A stretch of 64,000 bases of DNA, from the NCBI RefSeq assembly GCF_050717535.1, contig NZ_JBOITM010000068.1, positions 62,001-126,000 on the forward strand. Reading direction: 5' to 3'. This DNA is from Clostridium_AD sp050717535 (GTDB lineage: Bacteria; Bacillota; Clostridia; Clostridiales; Clostridiaceae). The notes beneath the pieces were generated by a model. The model ran no database searches and was not told the origin of the DNA. It saw nothing but the letters and a program-made list of their open reading frames with translations. Below, piece by piece: positions 1 through 8,363 of the stretch; within the stretch, counting starts at the first letter, position 1; the number at the start of each line of letters is the position of its first letter. The translations under genes were made by a program, and so were the position numbers.

Positions 1-34
1 ATATCACAGCTCCACATGATTTTTCCATATTCAT
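1..34 (-). CDS. Nudix hydrolase, N-terminal fragment cut by the window edge
   Basis: Only the first 11 codons lie in the window, reading MNMEKSCGAVI on the minus strand. A consensus AGGAGG (41-46) sits 6 nt before the ATG. The short N-terminus, a charged start followed by SCGAV(I/V), is typical of Nudix proteins of the diadenosine tetraphosphatase/MutT type, where this is the first beta strand. The family call rests on these few residues and is an inference; the gene itself is well supported by the start signals. Confidence 0.5.
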   Translation of the reverse strand, partial: MNMEKSCGAVI

Positions 35-261
35 TATTTTCCTCCTAGTTTAATTACAATTTCAGTTTGTAATCCTTATTTCGTCCTATTCTACTGGAAC
101 GTCATATACCCATTTTCCTATAACTTTCATTTTTTGAACTTCTAATTATAGACACAACGTGTACACCTTATCTAATTTCTTTAGGAATTCATAATATACA
201 AAATTTGCTTATCTTAGCTTATAATTACGGGTGATGCAACTTTTGAATGTTACATAATAAG

Positions 262-459
262 TTATATAGTTTTAACCATAATTAAACATGGATTTTTATC
301 TCCCCATATTTCTTTTATCTCCTCTAAAGGACAGAATCCAACATTTTTATAAAACTCTCTCGTTTCTTCAATACCAAACCATTCTGGTAATTTTCTCAAA
401 ATAGAATTTGTAATATTTGATTTTTGTTCATTATCCAATAACTTATTAATCTGAATCAC
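262..459 (-). pseudogene. GNAT acetyltransferase with internal deletion
   Basis: The 65-codon frame joins two ends of a GNAT N-acetyltransferase. Residues 1-31 resemble the N-terminal segment (NSILRKLPEWFGIEE), and residues 32-65 resemble the C-terminal segment (REFYKNVGF, then EIWGDKNPCLIMVK). The central acetyl-CoA binding core with the R/Q-x-x-G-x-G/A loop is missing, so the normal length of about 150-160 residues is reduced to 65. The frame stays open across the join, a GTG start has a GGGGGG ribosome site 6 nt upstream, and the natural stop is kept, so a short protein could still be made. It cannot bind acetyl-CoA in the usual way. Best read as an in-frame deletion derivative. Confidence 0.6.
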
Positions 460-566
460 ACCAATATCCCCCCAACTAATTCGCCTTATATTACTGAAGC
501 ATCACAAAATCTGAATATTGTGTTATAAATTTTCTGTAGATTAAGCTTATTTTTAGAGATTAATGG

Positions 567-1361
567 TTATTTAGTTGATATAAATAAACCACATTCCTTT
601 TGAATGTTGATTGCACCGTATTTTTTTCTTATATCTTCAAAATAATCGAATAATCCATCAATATCTTTTTCTGAATAACTTGCTATAGATATAGTAGATC
701 TTATCCAATCAACTAAATCTTGTGTTTCTGTAATTGATAATGAATCTTCAAAATCCATCCTTTTCACCTCTGAAAAATGACCACTTAGTATTTCATATCC
801 ATTTTGGAGATTAAAAGAAAATTTTTGTGTGAATGCTTTTGTATCTGGATTAAAGTGCTTTAGGGCATTATGTAAAAAAGGTCTCATTCCACCATTTCCA
901 TTAGTAGTTGAATAGAATTTTCCGCCAGTCTTAAGCACACGTTTCACTTCGGATAATGCTTTTGACAAGTCAGGAATATGGTATAGCATATGATTAGCAA
1001 TAATAATGTCAAAGGTTTCATCTGGAAAAGTAATATTTTGTATATCAATTTGTTGAAATGAAACATTATTATAGTTAGAATAATTTGTTCTAACTATATC
1101 TACCATACCTTTAGAAAAATCTGATAGGGTCAAACTACAACATTTAGGTAGATTTTTAATTTGATTTTGCCACTGTCCACCATTACCACAACCAAGTTCT
1201 AATATGTGGCAGTTCTCAGAAAACTCGTATTTATCAAATAACCAAGGCACAAGTCCTTGTTTATTTGTGCTATGTTTTAAATGCAATTTAGTTCTTGCGG
1301 ACAAATTTTTATCATCAGAATATTGCTGTTTTACATTTTCGGTTTTATCCATAGTAGACAT
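567..1361 (-). CDS. SAM-dependent class I methyltransferase
   Basis: The 264-residue protein has the Rossmann-type methyltransferase signature: motif I ILELGCGNGG near residue 53, an acidic residue ending the next strand (TLSDFSKGM), IIIANHMLYHIPD near residue 117, and a post-motif LKTGGKFYSTTNG. This matches the Methyltransf_11/25 group, which methylates small molecules. The substrate is unknown. The start has a GGGAGG site 8 nt before the ATG and the length is normal for an intact enzyme. It sits among remnants of acetyltransferases and other group-transfer enzymes, so a role in detoxifying or modifying a xenobiotic is possible but not shown. Confidence 0.85.
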   Translation of the reverse strand: MSTMDKTENVKQQYSDDKNLSARTKLHLKHSTNKQGLVPWLFDKYEFSENCHILELGCGNGGQWQNQIKNLPKCCSLTLSDFSKGMVDIVRTNYSNYNNVSFQQIDIQNITFPDETFDIIIANHMLYHIPDLSKALSEVKRVLKTGGKFYSTTNGNGGMRPFLHNALKHFNPDTKAFTQKFSFNLQNGYEILSGHFSEVKRMDFEDSLSITETQDLVDWIRSTISIASYSEKDIDGLFDYFEDIRKKYGAINIQKECGLFISTK

Positions 1362-1402
1362 TTTGGTTACCTCCCATAATACAAATAATTTTGCTTCTTT
1401 AT

Positions 1403-1549
1403 TTACTTTAACAAATATGACATAGGTGTAAATCTAATACCATTAACAGTAATCTCTTCGTCTGTATTAAAAAAGCCAAGATGATGATAAAATTCTATTG
1501 CATAATTCACCTGCCTAATAAAATATATTACCACGCATAACAATGCCAT
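1403..1549 (-). pseudogene. Acetyltransferase (GNAT) C-terminal remnant
   Basis: Upstream of the methyltransferase stop-free region the minus strand reads a 48-codon frame. Its second half (NYAIEFYHHLGFFNTDEE, then NGIRFTPMSYLLK) matches the last helix and strands of GNAT enzymes, where 'A-x-x-FY-x-x-LGF' is the standard C-terminal motif. The N-terminal part does not look like GNAT and there is no ribosome site before the ATG at 1549, so the body of the gene has been lost. A VOC-family fragment is the alternative reading, since 'AIEFYxxLGF' also occurs there. Confidence 0.5.
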
Positions 1550-1559
1550 TGTGCCAGGA

Positions 1560-1952
1560 CTATATACCTAATTGATTATGCATGTTTTTACATCTGTCAT
1601 ACCATAAAATTTCATATTCATTTGGTTCAATTACTCTGTCTTTTAGATCTTCTATTGAATTAATTCCTTCTGTATTACACCAGTCAACGCAAATCTGATA
1701 TGCATTCCAACTTAATTCATCCTCATCCCAGTACACTTTTATCGTTTTGACTCCTTTTATGTATGCCGCATATGCCCTCGTATGTCCATCAGTATATATA
1801 ATTTTTCCGTTTAACTTTTTTATAGGTATAGCATCATAGCTTTCATAATCAGTTGGAGTAAACCATTTTAATATATTTTTCAACTTTTGCGAGTTTATAT
1901 ATAGTTGACTTGGTTGAATATCTTTTATATTCATCAAAATACCTTTTGACAT
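1560..1952 (-). CDS. ParB/sulfiredoxin-like domain protein
   Basis: This 130-residue protein carries a ParB/Srx-fold core. DAIPIKKLNGKIIYTDGHTR near residues 41-60 corresponds to the 'I.P..v..g.i..GH.R' nucleotide-binding segment of ParB-like domains, followed by AAYIKGVKTIKVYW. There is no helix-turn-helix, so it is not a partition protein. The C-terminal half (residues 75-130) has several Trp/Tyr/Cys residues and is unassigned. Small stand-alone proteins of this type are common in clostridial accessory regions, but their function is unknown. The start has GGGGG 7 nt upstream. The 5' leader closely resembles that of the methyltransferase gene ending at 567. Confidence 0.6.
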   Translation of the reverse strand: MSKGILMNIKDIQPSQLYINSQKLKNILKWFTPTDYESYDAIPIKKLNGKIIYTDGHTRAYAAYIKGVKTIKVYWDEDELSWNAYQICVDWCNTEGINSIEDLKDRVIEPNEYEILWYDRCKNMHNQLGI

Positions 1953-2101
1953 TTGGTAACCCCCATAAATTTATTAGCTATGTATTTATTTTAGATGAAA
2001 TGTTTTTTTATACATAAGTGTATTGAGTTCAGGATAGGTTAGATTCTTTGGTAATCCAAAAGAAGATAGTGGACTAAAGGATATTCTTAATGTCAATATT
2101 T

Positions 2102-2572
2102 TTATTCTTTTGAAACAATATGTTCAACACTATCCCTCAAATTAATTAGCTTATCTGCAAAAAAACTTGGATATGCAACATAATCTTTTAACTTATCAAT
2201 TGGTAACCAATGCATATATTCACGTACACCTTGTGAATAGCTATTACTATCCAACTCTTTTGTACCTCTTGATTTCATTAGAAAATAAAATGAAATTTCA
2301 TGGCATTTCATGCCGTCAAGTGTACCTGAGCCTTCAAAAAAATTTTCGTGAATAAATGCCAGTCTGTCAACTTCATATTCAATTCCCGTTTCTTCAAATA
2401 CTTCTCGCTTAACTGCATCTTCTGCTTTTTCTCCCAAATGTACTCCACCACCTATAGAATAATAGTAAGGATCCACTTCGTTTTTGGCGAAAAGAACATG
2501 TCCATCTTCAATAATTATTGCTGCAGCCCGATATCGGAACCATCCATTTCCATTTTCAAATCCACAATCCAT
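2102..2572 (-). CDS. Nudix hydrolase
   Basis: A complete Nudix box is visible: G, five residues, E, seven residues, then REVFEETGI, around residues 42-64. This binds the divalent metal for hydrolysis of a nucleoside diphosphate linked to another group. The preceding IGGGVHLGEKAEDA and the segment FYFLMKSRG are typical of MutT-like housecleaning enzymes; the substrate cannot be told. A GGGAG site 8 nt upstream favours the ATG at 2572 (MDCGFENG) over an ATG five codons earlier that overlaps this site. A later segment VREYMHWLPIDKL is the usual Nudix C-terminal helix region. Confidence 0.85.
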   Translation of the reverse strand: MDCGFENGNGWFRYRAAAIIIEDGHVLFAKNEVDPYYYSIGGGVHLGEKAEDAVKREVFEETGIEYEVDRLAFIHENFFEGSGTLDGMKCHEISFYFLMKSRGTKELDSNSYSQGVREYMHWLPIDKLKDYVAYPSFFADKLINLRDSVEHIVSKE

Positions 2573-2587
2573 TACACACACTCCCAT

Positions 2588-3185
2588 CTTATTTATTACA
2601 TATTACAAGTTAGATATAATTCCTTGACTGAGATATCTATATTTAGACCCGTACGTTCAGAGTTTTGTCAGCCCACCATTGGATATTCTTACCATATATA
2701 TTTTACAAACTCCCGACCTATATCATCCTCGACTACCTCTAGCCCTCATTTCCTCAGCTAATCTATTAAGGGCTGACCTCAGACGACTTCACCGAACTTA
2801 ACTTACTTATAGCTTCGCTATTCTGGTATCAGAGAAAGCCCTCTAAGACGTTGCCCTATCATTTGACTTTTCAAGTTATCAATTTTCTCAAACTTACGGT
2901 TAATGGTTAATCATTTTAATTAGTAACGTGTCGCACACACCTTATAAACGTAATGTTTTCTTCATAACATTTACTATAATACCATTATTCAACAAATAAA
3001 CTTAATTTCCTCTAAATTTTATTTCTTATTTCTAATCTTTCACCTAATTCAATCATCCTGTTTTGATTAGGCTGAGCATTAACATGCTTTTTATGGTACA
3101 GATTATTTTAAATATAATATGTGTTTTTACTTTTATGGTTAGTTCTATCATCTAGCACTAGATAAATAATTAATAATTTAATAAA
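2588..3185. other. Gene-free stretch with a GC-richer, structured block
   Basis: No intact gene is seen in about 600 bases. The part from about 2640 to 2900 is clearly richer in G+C than its surroundings and contains hairpins, for example AGCCCT (2749-2754) pairing with AGGGCT (2769-2774). Minus-strand frames give broken peptide-like runs (RSALNRLAEEMRARGSRG; NSEAISKLSSVKSSEVSP), so it may be the end of a decayed mobile element or another gene. I could not identify it. Confidence 0.4.
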
Positions 3186-3374
3186 TCACATCATCTCTAA
3201 ATGCATCATTTCTTGTGCAGTTTTATCTAAACAGATACATTTACTTATAAATCTTATTGCCTCACCAATAGGCAAACAATAGTTCATACCTGGAAATTTT
3301 TCTCCAAACTTCCAATGATAATAGTTTAAAGCTCTATAGTATGCTTCCATTTCATTATCTAATTGCTTATCCAT
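3186..3374 (-). CDS. Small hypothetical protein
   Basis: A 62-residue frame starts MDKQLDNEMEAYYRALNYY and has an AAAGGA ribosome site at good distance before its ATG. The sequence is compact and acidic with many Tyr, Met and Cys residues and no signal peptide or membrane segment. I do not recognise a family. It stands alone in a region of decaying genes, so it could also be the surviving end of a longer gene, but the good start signal favours a real short gene. Confidence 0.4.
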   Translation of the reverse strand: MDKQLDNEMEAYYRALNYYHWKFGEKFPGMNYCLPIGEAIRFISKCICLDKTAQEMMHLEMM

Positions 3375-3871
3375 TTTCTATCCTTTCTTACCTTAATTTT
3401 GTGTTTCGTTTGTTTTTTCTATAATATAATTTTTTATATAAACACACTTTAATTCATTACATAATTTGGAACGATGGTTCTTACTAATTTGTTATGCTTC
3501 ATTTATAATTTAGTATTTTCTAGTTTAATTTTAAAGTTAATTATTAAACTTTTTATCCTTGCATTCACTGAGATTTACTATATCAGCTTGTGCATGATTT
3601 ACAATACCGTTGCACACAAATGGCTTTAATTGTATCTTTCCAACAGTGTATAATAATTAAGCAGTTATTGCAAAACTTGTAGTAACATATTATAAAATCA
3701 TGCCTCTATAATTACTCAAGTTGTTTTTTTTGAAAAATATTTTTCATTTAATCTCTCCTTATGGTAGTATTTTTATGTTTTAGTTATGTCCATTTATAAT
3801 GTCAAATAGGTGTCAACTTGATGTATTTTTTATTAATTTTGGTATATTTATAATTGAATAAATAAATCAAG
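3375..3871. other. AT-rich gap with a possible gene fragment
   Basis: No intact gene in about 500 bases. On the minus strand, 3537-3656 holds an uninterrupted 39-codon run without a start (VGKIQLKPFVCNGIVNHAQ, then ADIVNLSECKDKKFNN) that reads like the C-terminal end of a lost protein. I cannot assign it to a family, and a frame of this length can arise by chance. Confidence 0.3.
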
Positions 3872-3879
3872 TTAGCCTC

Positions 3880-3930
3880 TTACAATATTTGTACGGAAAG
3901 CCCACTCCTTCAGGTGTGGGATGGATAGCA
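3880..3930 (+). mobile_element. IS200/IS605-type end: TTAC plus hairpin
   Basis: A stem-loop at 3901-3920 pairs CCCACTCC with GGTGTGGG (one mismatch, loop TTCA) and is preceded by GGAAAG. This is the usual look of a terminal hairpin of IS200/IS605 or tnpB-only elements. A TTAC tetranucleotide (3880-3883) sits 17 nt upstream, consistent with a left-end cleavage target. It lies about 100 nt before a truncated tnpB start. The same hairpin type also occurs at right ends, as part of the tnpB guide RNA, so left versus right end is not settled. Confidence 0.5.
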
Positions 3931-4022
3931 ATTGCAGATACTCAACATAACCAGTATAAATAATAATATGTGTTAAAAACATGCAAAAACAATCTAGCGA
4001 GGGAAAGCGAGGTGAACATTCA

Positions 4023-4199
4023 GTGGCAAAAAAAGAATCTAAGCAAAGATTCGTTTTGAAACTAAACCTTAAAATTGAATATTTTGAAGAAGACATATTG
4101 GATAAAAGATTTGAAATAGGCAGAAAGATTTATAATTCAGTTTTAGCTAAAGCCTTAAATAGGTACAATGAGATGATTAAGAGTAGAAATATGAATTAA
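4023..4199 (+). pseudogene. TnpB (IS605 OrfB) N-terminal fragment
   Basis: The frame begins GTG at 4023 with an AGGTGA site 7 nt upstream and encodes 58 residues (KESKQRFVLKLNLKIEYF, then LDKRFEIGRKIYNSVL and LNRYNEMIKS). This is the N-terminal wedge region of TnpB, the RNA-guided nuclease of IS605/IS1341-type elements. Full TnpB has about 370-450 residues. The RuvC catalytic residues and zinc ribbon are absent because the frame stops at 4199. A few upstream codons read open back to 3981 but lack a start signal. Confidence 0.65.
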
Positions 4200-4231
4200 T
4201 AGATTGTAACCAATAGTCGTATAAAAAAACA

Positions 4232-4831
4232 TTATTTTTTTGCTAAATATAACTCTATCGTGTCATATATAGTTAAAACATTACCATTTTAAAGAATAGC
4301 ATTTTCAATTTCACTGTATAATAATTGCTTTGTAGATGCTACCATATTTCTATGATCTGAATATGTATTTAATAGTGAAATATAACCTGAAGAGTTAAAT
4401 ACTCGTGTTTGGTGATATAACTTTACTTCTAAGTCTCTAAACCCATATGATTGAATAGTTTTTGATGTTTCATTGTATCTTGCCGTATCATTTTCTATGA
4501 ATTTAGCATTTGAAGGTCTATATTTTTGGTATACACTTTGAATTTTTTGATGCAATAAATCATCTTTTCGGTTCACAAATGGTTTATTCCAAAACAATGC
4601 TAATGTTCCATTATTCTTTAATACCTTTAATGCCTTTGGATAACCTATATCTTCGGGAATCCAATGAAATGCTGTTGCAGAATAAAGAATATCAATACTA
4701 CTATCATTACACTCAAACTCCTCAAATGAAGTATTGTATACACTAAAATTTTTATATTCTTCAAATTTTTCTTTTGAATATTCTGCAAGATTTTTTCCGA
4801 TTTCAATGGCTGTTACATCACATCCTTTCAT
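4232..4831 (-). pseudogene. Methyltransferase, 5'-truncated and with an in-frame stop
   Basis: The frame from ATG 4831 encodes the middle and end of a class I methyltransferase: VTAIEIGKNLAEYSKEKF, YSATAFHWIPED, LKNNGTLALFWNKPF. The glycine-rich SAM-binding motif I, which should precede it, is missing and a stop lies just upstream in the same frame. The visible open frame ends at a TAA (4289-4291) after ENAIL. Reading on in the same frame gives NGNVLTIYDTIELYLAKK and a second stop at 4232, which is exactly the expected family C-terminus. The gene is therefore damaged at both ends: a 5' deletion and a nonsense change near the 3' end. Confidence 0.7.
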
Positions 4832-4841
4832 AAGATACCTG

Positions 4842-5180
4842 TCAAATAGTTAACTGTTCTTTACCTTGCAAAATAATATCAGCCAAAATTTCTGCATTTT
4901 TATAATAATAAGTAAAAGCTTCATCTCTTTCAATAGATTCATCAATTAATTCTTCTTCTATAAACTCAATACACTCATTTAGGCCTGAAAGTATAACATC
5001 CCATATAAACTGTTTGTAATCAGGTTTATATAACAATTTATCGTATACGCCTTTTAGGAAAATCTTTCGATATTCATCCGTCATATAAAAAGAAAATGGG
5101 AAAAACTTTTCTGAACCATGTGCTATTAAGCGTGCAACATCTAAAGAATATGGCATAATACCTGCAAAAGCCCAGAATAT
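4842..5180 (-). pseudogene. Aminoglycoside/choline-kinase-like phosphotransferase, C-terminal remnant
   Basis: From codon 5156 the 104-residue frame reads MPYSLDVARLIAHGSEKFF. Eight further codons upstream in frame give IFWAFAGI, so the run WAFAGIMPYSLDVARLIAHG resembles the 'IDWE-AGI-PY-D-AR' segment of APH-type kinases, the metal-binding DxD region and what follows. The N-terminal kinase lobe is missing and a TAG stop lies directly before this run. The tail (ECIEFIEEELIDESIERD) fits the helical C-terminal lobe. It ends 10 nt before the truncated methyltransferase frame. Family assignment is by motif only. Confidence 0.4.
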
Positions 5181-5237
5181 CTAAATTTTTTTATTAATTC
5201 TTTAGTTTGTTATGACGAACTTTATGAAAGATGTAAA

Positions 5238-6344
5238 CTAATCGTGACTCTCAACAACAATAAATGGTATCATCATCTCCTGCTTGGTCATTCCTGCATG
5301 ATTTGACAGGAACTGCTTGGATTTATGATTGTAGGCAATTCCTTGCTTTCCAATGGCAACTGCCAAAAAATCACCAATAAACTCCTCAAATTTTCTATGA
5401 GCTTGACCATCTCCAAATAATTTTTTTTCTAAGACTTCCTCTTTGGAAAATAATAAAAAGCCCTTGCCAAATGCTTTGTAAAATTCCTCTTTAAACTGCT
5501 TTCTATACTCCTCTTTTACATAAAAACACGTGGCTCTACTTTCAATAGAAATTGGTCTTACTAGCATCTTTAAAAGCTGAGGATGATCGCTAACAAAACT
5601 ATAGTTCAAATTAATATGCCCATGGTCTGCGGTTACAATAACGATAGTATCTTTTAGCACCTGGCACATTTTTTCTATTCCATCATTTAGTTCTTTCACC
5701 CATGAAGCTACTTCACTACTATAGCAGCCATATTCATGCATAGCAGCATCAGGTTGTGGAGTGTATGTATAAATATATTTGTTTCCAGCAAGGCTGCAAA
5801 GTCTTTCTATCTCTTCAAACATTTCAATATGTGATGAAACTTTATTGGTGCCAAAGGGTGACACACTGTAAGCTTTAGCATTACCAGTTTCATTGATAAT
5901 ATCATATATGCTTTTATAAGGGATTATTTTTCCAGCCACATTATAATCAGCAGCTTTTTCATCACTATCTCTCAGTGTATTAATAAAAGCATTAACAATC
6001 TTATCTATTTCGCTAAAATATAAACTCCAGCCAAGCCATCCATGTTCCATAGGCGTCAATCCACTTTCAATAGAAGTTGTTGCTGCAGTTGTGGTGGGTG
6101 GAAAGACTGTAGATATTTCTGACACAAAATGCCTTCTCAAAAAACTCCCTTTATCAAGATGGTTTTCTAATGCATCCACACCTAGGCCATCTAACAACAT
6201 GACCACAACATTCTTATAATTTTTCTTTAAATAATTATCAAATATTCTTAAGGTTTCATGATGATTTTCTGCTCCATAATATTTCAGTACTGAGCTAGCC
6301 AAATTCACAATAGAATTATTGTAGTCTGGATATTTTATGTCCAT
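5238..6344 (-). CDS. Alkaline-phosphatase-superfamily phosphodiesterase/pyrophosphatase
   Basis: The protein has the type I phosphodiesterase/nucleotide pyrophosphatase layout. It starts with a metal aspartate strand VVMLLDGLGVDAL, then the nucleophile Thr in PPTTTAATTSIESG, the conserved HGWLGW, TYTPQPDAAMHEYG, VTADHGH with metal ligands, and a C-terminal SNHAGMT. It probably hydrolyses a phosphodiester or pyrophosphate bond in the cytoplasm, since no signal peptide is visible. I chose ATG 6344 (MDIKYPDYNN) because TGGAGG lies 6 nt upstream; an in-frame GTG 11 codons earlier has a poorer site. The small membrane protein gene lies just upstream on the same strand and may be co-transcribed. 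Confidence 0.8.
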   Translation of the reverse strand: MDIKYPDYNNSIVNLASSVLKYYGAENHHETLRIFDNYLKKNYKNVVVMLLDGLGVDALENHLDKGSFLRRHFVSEISTVFPPTTTAATTSIESGLTPMEHGWLGWSLYFSEIDKIVNAFINTLRDSDEKAADYNVAGKIIPYKSIYDIINETGNAKAYSVSPFGTNKVSSHIEMFEEIERLCSLAGNKYIYTYTPQPDAAMHEYGCYSSEVASWVKELNDGIEKMCQVLKDTIVIVTADHGHINLNYSFVSDHPQLLKMLVRPISIESRATCFYVKEEYRKQFKEEFYKAFGKGFLLFSKEEVLEKKLFGDGQAHRKFEEFIGDFLAVAIGKQGIAYNHKSKQFLSNHAGMTKQEMMIPFIVVESHD

Positions 6345-6404
6345 AAAGTGCCTCCAATAGTCTTCTTTAGATTTCACATATTGTTCTAACTGCTTCCCAA
6401 TGTT

Positions 6405-6653
6405 TCATTTTAATGCCCCCTTAAATAATAAAAAAAATTCCTTTAAAGCTAAAAAAAGAAAAATTATGGCTATACATGCAAAACTATATTTAAAAATCAA
6501 GAGATGTGATTCTACAATAGCATTTATATAAGGGATTCTAATGATAATAGCAGAAAAGGAAATAGCTAAACCTAACAACATGTAAATTTTTTTATTTTTA
6601 ACGTATTCAAGAATAAAAAAAATAGTAAAAATTACTGGAATAAATAACCTCAC
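6405..6653 (-). CDS. Small integral membrane protein
   Basis: An 82-residue protein made almost wholly of three hydrophobic helices (about residues 3-17, 25-43 and 51-77), separated by short basic loops (EYVKNKK) that suggest inside loops. Start is GTG 6653 with GGAGGGGG about 9 nt upstream. No family recognised. It precedes the phosphodiesterase gene on the same strand by 60 nt, so the two may form an operon. Confidence 0.55.
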   Translation of the reverse strand: MRLFIPVIFTIFFILEYVKNKKIYMLLGLAISFSAIIIRIPYINAIVESHLLIFKYSFACIAIIFLFLALKEFFLLFKGALK

Positions 6654-6901
6654 AATAGTTCACCCCCTCCACATGAGTTGTTGAGTAATTCGTGTTCGAT
6701 GATATTTCCATCAGAAATTACATCTACGAAACAACAATAAATAAATTATACCATTTTATACAACAGTTAACTATTATTTAGAACATTTAAGTAGAAAATG
6801 TTAGTGATATCCCTTATATATAATCCATAATAACAGTGCAAGAGATTTTGTACTATTATATTTACTATAATTGCTATTAAAATAAGTCTGAAAAAATAAT
6901 A

Positions 6902-6940
6902 AACTCCAAGCTCTTAGAATTATTCTAAGAACTTGGAGTT
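6902..6940 (-). terminator. Intrinsic terminator after gadB
   Basis: AACTCCAAG (6902-6910) pairs with CTTGGAGTT (6932-6940), and an inner TCTTAGAAT/ATTCTAAGA extends the stem. It begins just past the gadB stop on the minus strand. Confidence 0.85.
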
Positions 6941-6945
6941 ATTCC

Positions 6946-8325
6946 TTATTGATGGAAACTAACTTTATTTAAATGAACTAATAATGGGTTGTTCTTTAAA
7001 TACTCCAATTCCTTTTTCAAATCACGAAGGAATAAAAATATCATGTCACGACTAACACCATGACGAATTAAAATACGTTGTACGGTTAAATTCTGGCGAT
7101 TACTTGGTAGTGGATAGGATGCAATTTGCCAACCATGCATTCTTAACCGATCAGAAAGTTCATAAAGTGAAAACCCAGTTGCAGCTTCATCCTTTAGAGA
7201 GTAACAAACCGCTGGTATACCACCATGCCCATCATATAATATATCAAATAAATCTATTTTTCGAAGTTCTTCACCTAAATACTGCGCAGTGTCAGCACAA
7301 GCATTGTTAATTGCAGTATAGCCCTCATTTCCCAATTGCAAAAACTTGTAATACTGAGATATGATTTGACCCGCTGGTCGTGAAAAATTCAGTGCAAATG
7401 TTGGCATTTCTCCTCCTAAATAATCCACATTAAAGATTAAATCCTCAGGCAAGTCCTTTAAAGTCCTCCAAACAATCCAGCCAACACCAAGTGGTGCCAT
7501 TCCAAATTTGTGACCTGAGGCATTAATAGATTTGACCCTAGGAATACAAAAGTCCCATTTAATATTTTTCTGTATAAATGGTGCAATGAATGCTCCGCTA
7601 GCAGCATCTACATGAATTGGAATATCATAACCTGTTTCTTTCTCAATTGCATCTAAGGCTTTAGCCAGCTCCTGCACCGGTTCATAGATACAGGTAAATG
7701 TGCTACCCAAAGTTGCCACTACTCCAATTGTGTTCTCATCGCAGTATTGCACTAGTTGATTCGGTTTCATACCGAGCTCACCCGGCATTAATGGGACTTC
7801 TCTTATTTCAACATCAAAATACCGTGCAAATTTATGCCAACATATTTGTACAGGTCCACATACAATATTAGGATTATTGGTAGATTTGCCCTCATCTTCG
7901 CGCCGTTTGCGCCATCTCCATTTAAGTGCTAAACCACCAAGCATGGCTGCTTCACTAGATCCAACTGTGGAACACCCAATGGTGTCTAGTTTTCCAGGTG
8001 AGTGCCAGAGATTTGCCAATATATTCACACATCTATGTTCAATTTCAGCAGTTTGTGGGTATTCATCCTTATCTATCATATTTTTATTAATTGACAAATC
8101 CATAAGACTACGAACTTCATCTTCAATGTATGTAGTACAAAAGGTTGCTAGGTTTTGACGAGCATTTCCATCCATAAATAGTTCATCATGGATTAGTTGC
8201 CGAATCACGCCCGGATCAGAAATTTTATCAGGTAACTCATCTTTCGGAAGCTGAGCATGAGCTATTGAATTAGTGTAAAGATTTTTACCATCATCATCTC
8301 TGTTTTTACTATTAAATATTGCCAT
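6946..8325 (-). CDS. gadB: Glutamate decarboxylase
   Basis: PLP-dependent enzyme that converts glutamate to GABA and CO2, consuming a cytoplasmic proton; known in bacteria for acid resistance. The PLP lysine is in SINASGHKFGMAPLGVGW (about residue 270), with upstream family segments TIGCSTVGSSEAAMLGG, HVDAASGAFIAPF and the opening LPKDELP. The length of 459 residues is normal. AAAGG touches a GTG four codons upstream but lies about 11 nt before ATG 8325 (MAIFNSKN), which I therefore prefer. No gadC-type glutamate/GABA antiporter is next to it. Terminator follows at 6902. Confidence 0.93.
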   Translation of the reverse strand: MAIFNSKNRDDDGKNLYTNSIAHAQLPKDELPDKISDPGVIRQLIHDELFMDGNARQNLATFCTTYIEDEVRSLMDLSINKNMIDKDEYPQTAEIEHRCVNILANLWHSPGKLDTIGCSTVGSSEAAMLGGLALKWRWRKRREDEGKSTNNPNIVCGPVQICWHKFARYFDVEIREVPLMPGELGMKPNQLVQYCDENTIGVVATLGSTFTCIYEPVQELAKALDAIEKETGYDIPIHVDAASGAFIAPFIQKNIKWDFCIPRVKSINASGHKFGMAPLGVGWIVWRTLKDLPEDLIFNVDYLGGEMPTFALNFSRPAGQIISQYYKFLQLGNEGYTAINNACADTAQYLGEELRKIDLFDILYDGHGGIPAVCYSLKDEAATGFSLYELSDRLRMHGWQIASYPLPSNRQNLTVQRILIRHGVSRDMIFLFLRDLKKELEYLKNNPLLVHLNKVSFHQ

Positions 8326-8363
8326 ATTTAATTCCACCTTTCTTGTCCATAATATTGTAATAA

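Noticed and set aside
2348..2761. 137-codon plus-strand frame
   Set aside because: It lies antisense to the Nudix gene and runs into the structured block; its sequence is Ser/Tyr-rich and shows no start signal.
1..5200. Integron or cassette array with attC sites
   Set aside because: Small enzyme genes in tandem suggested this, but I saw no repeated attC-like core sites or integrase between the genes.
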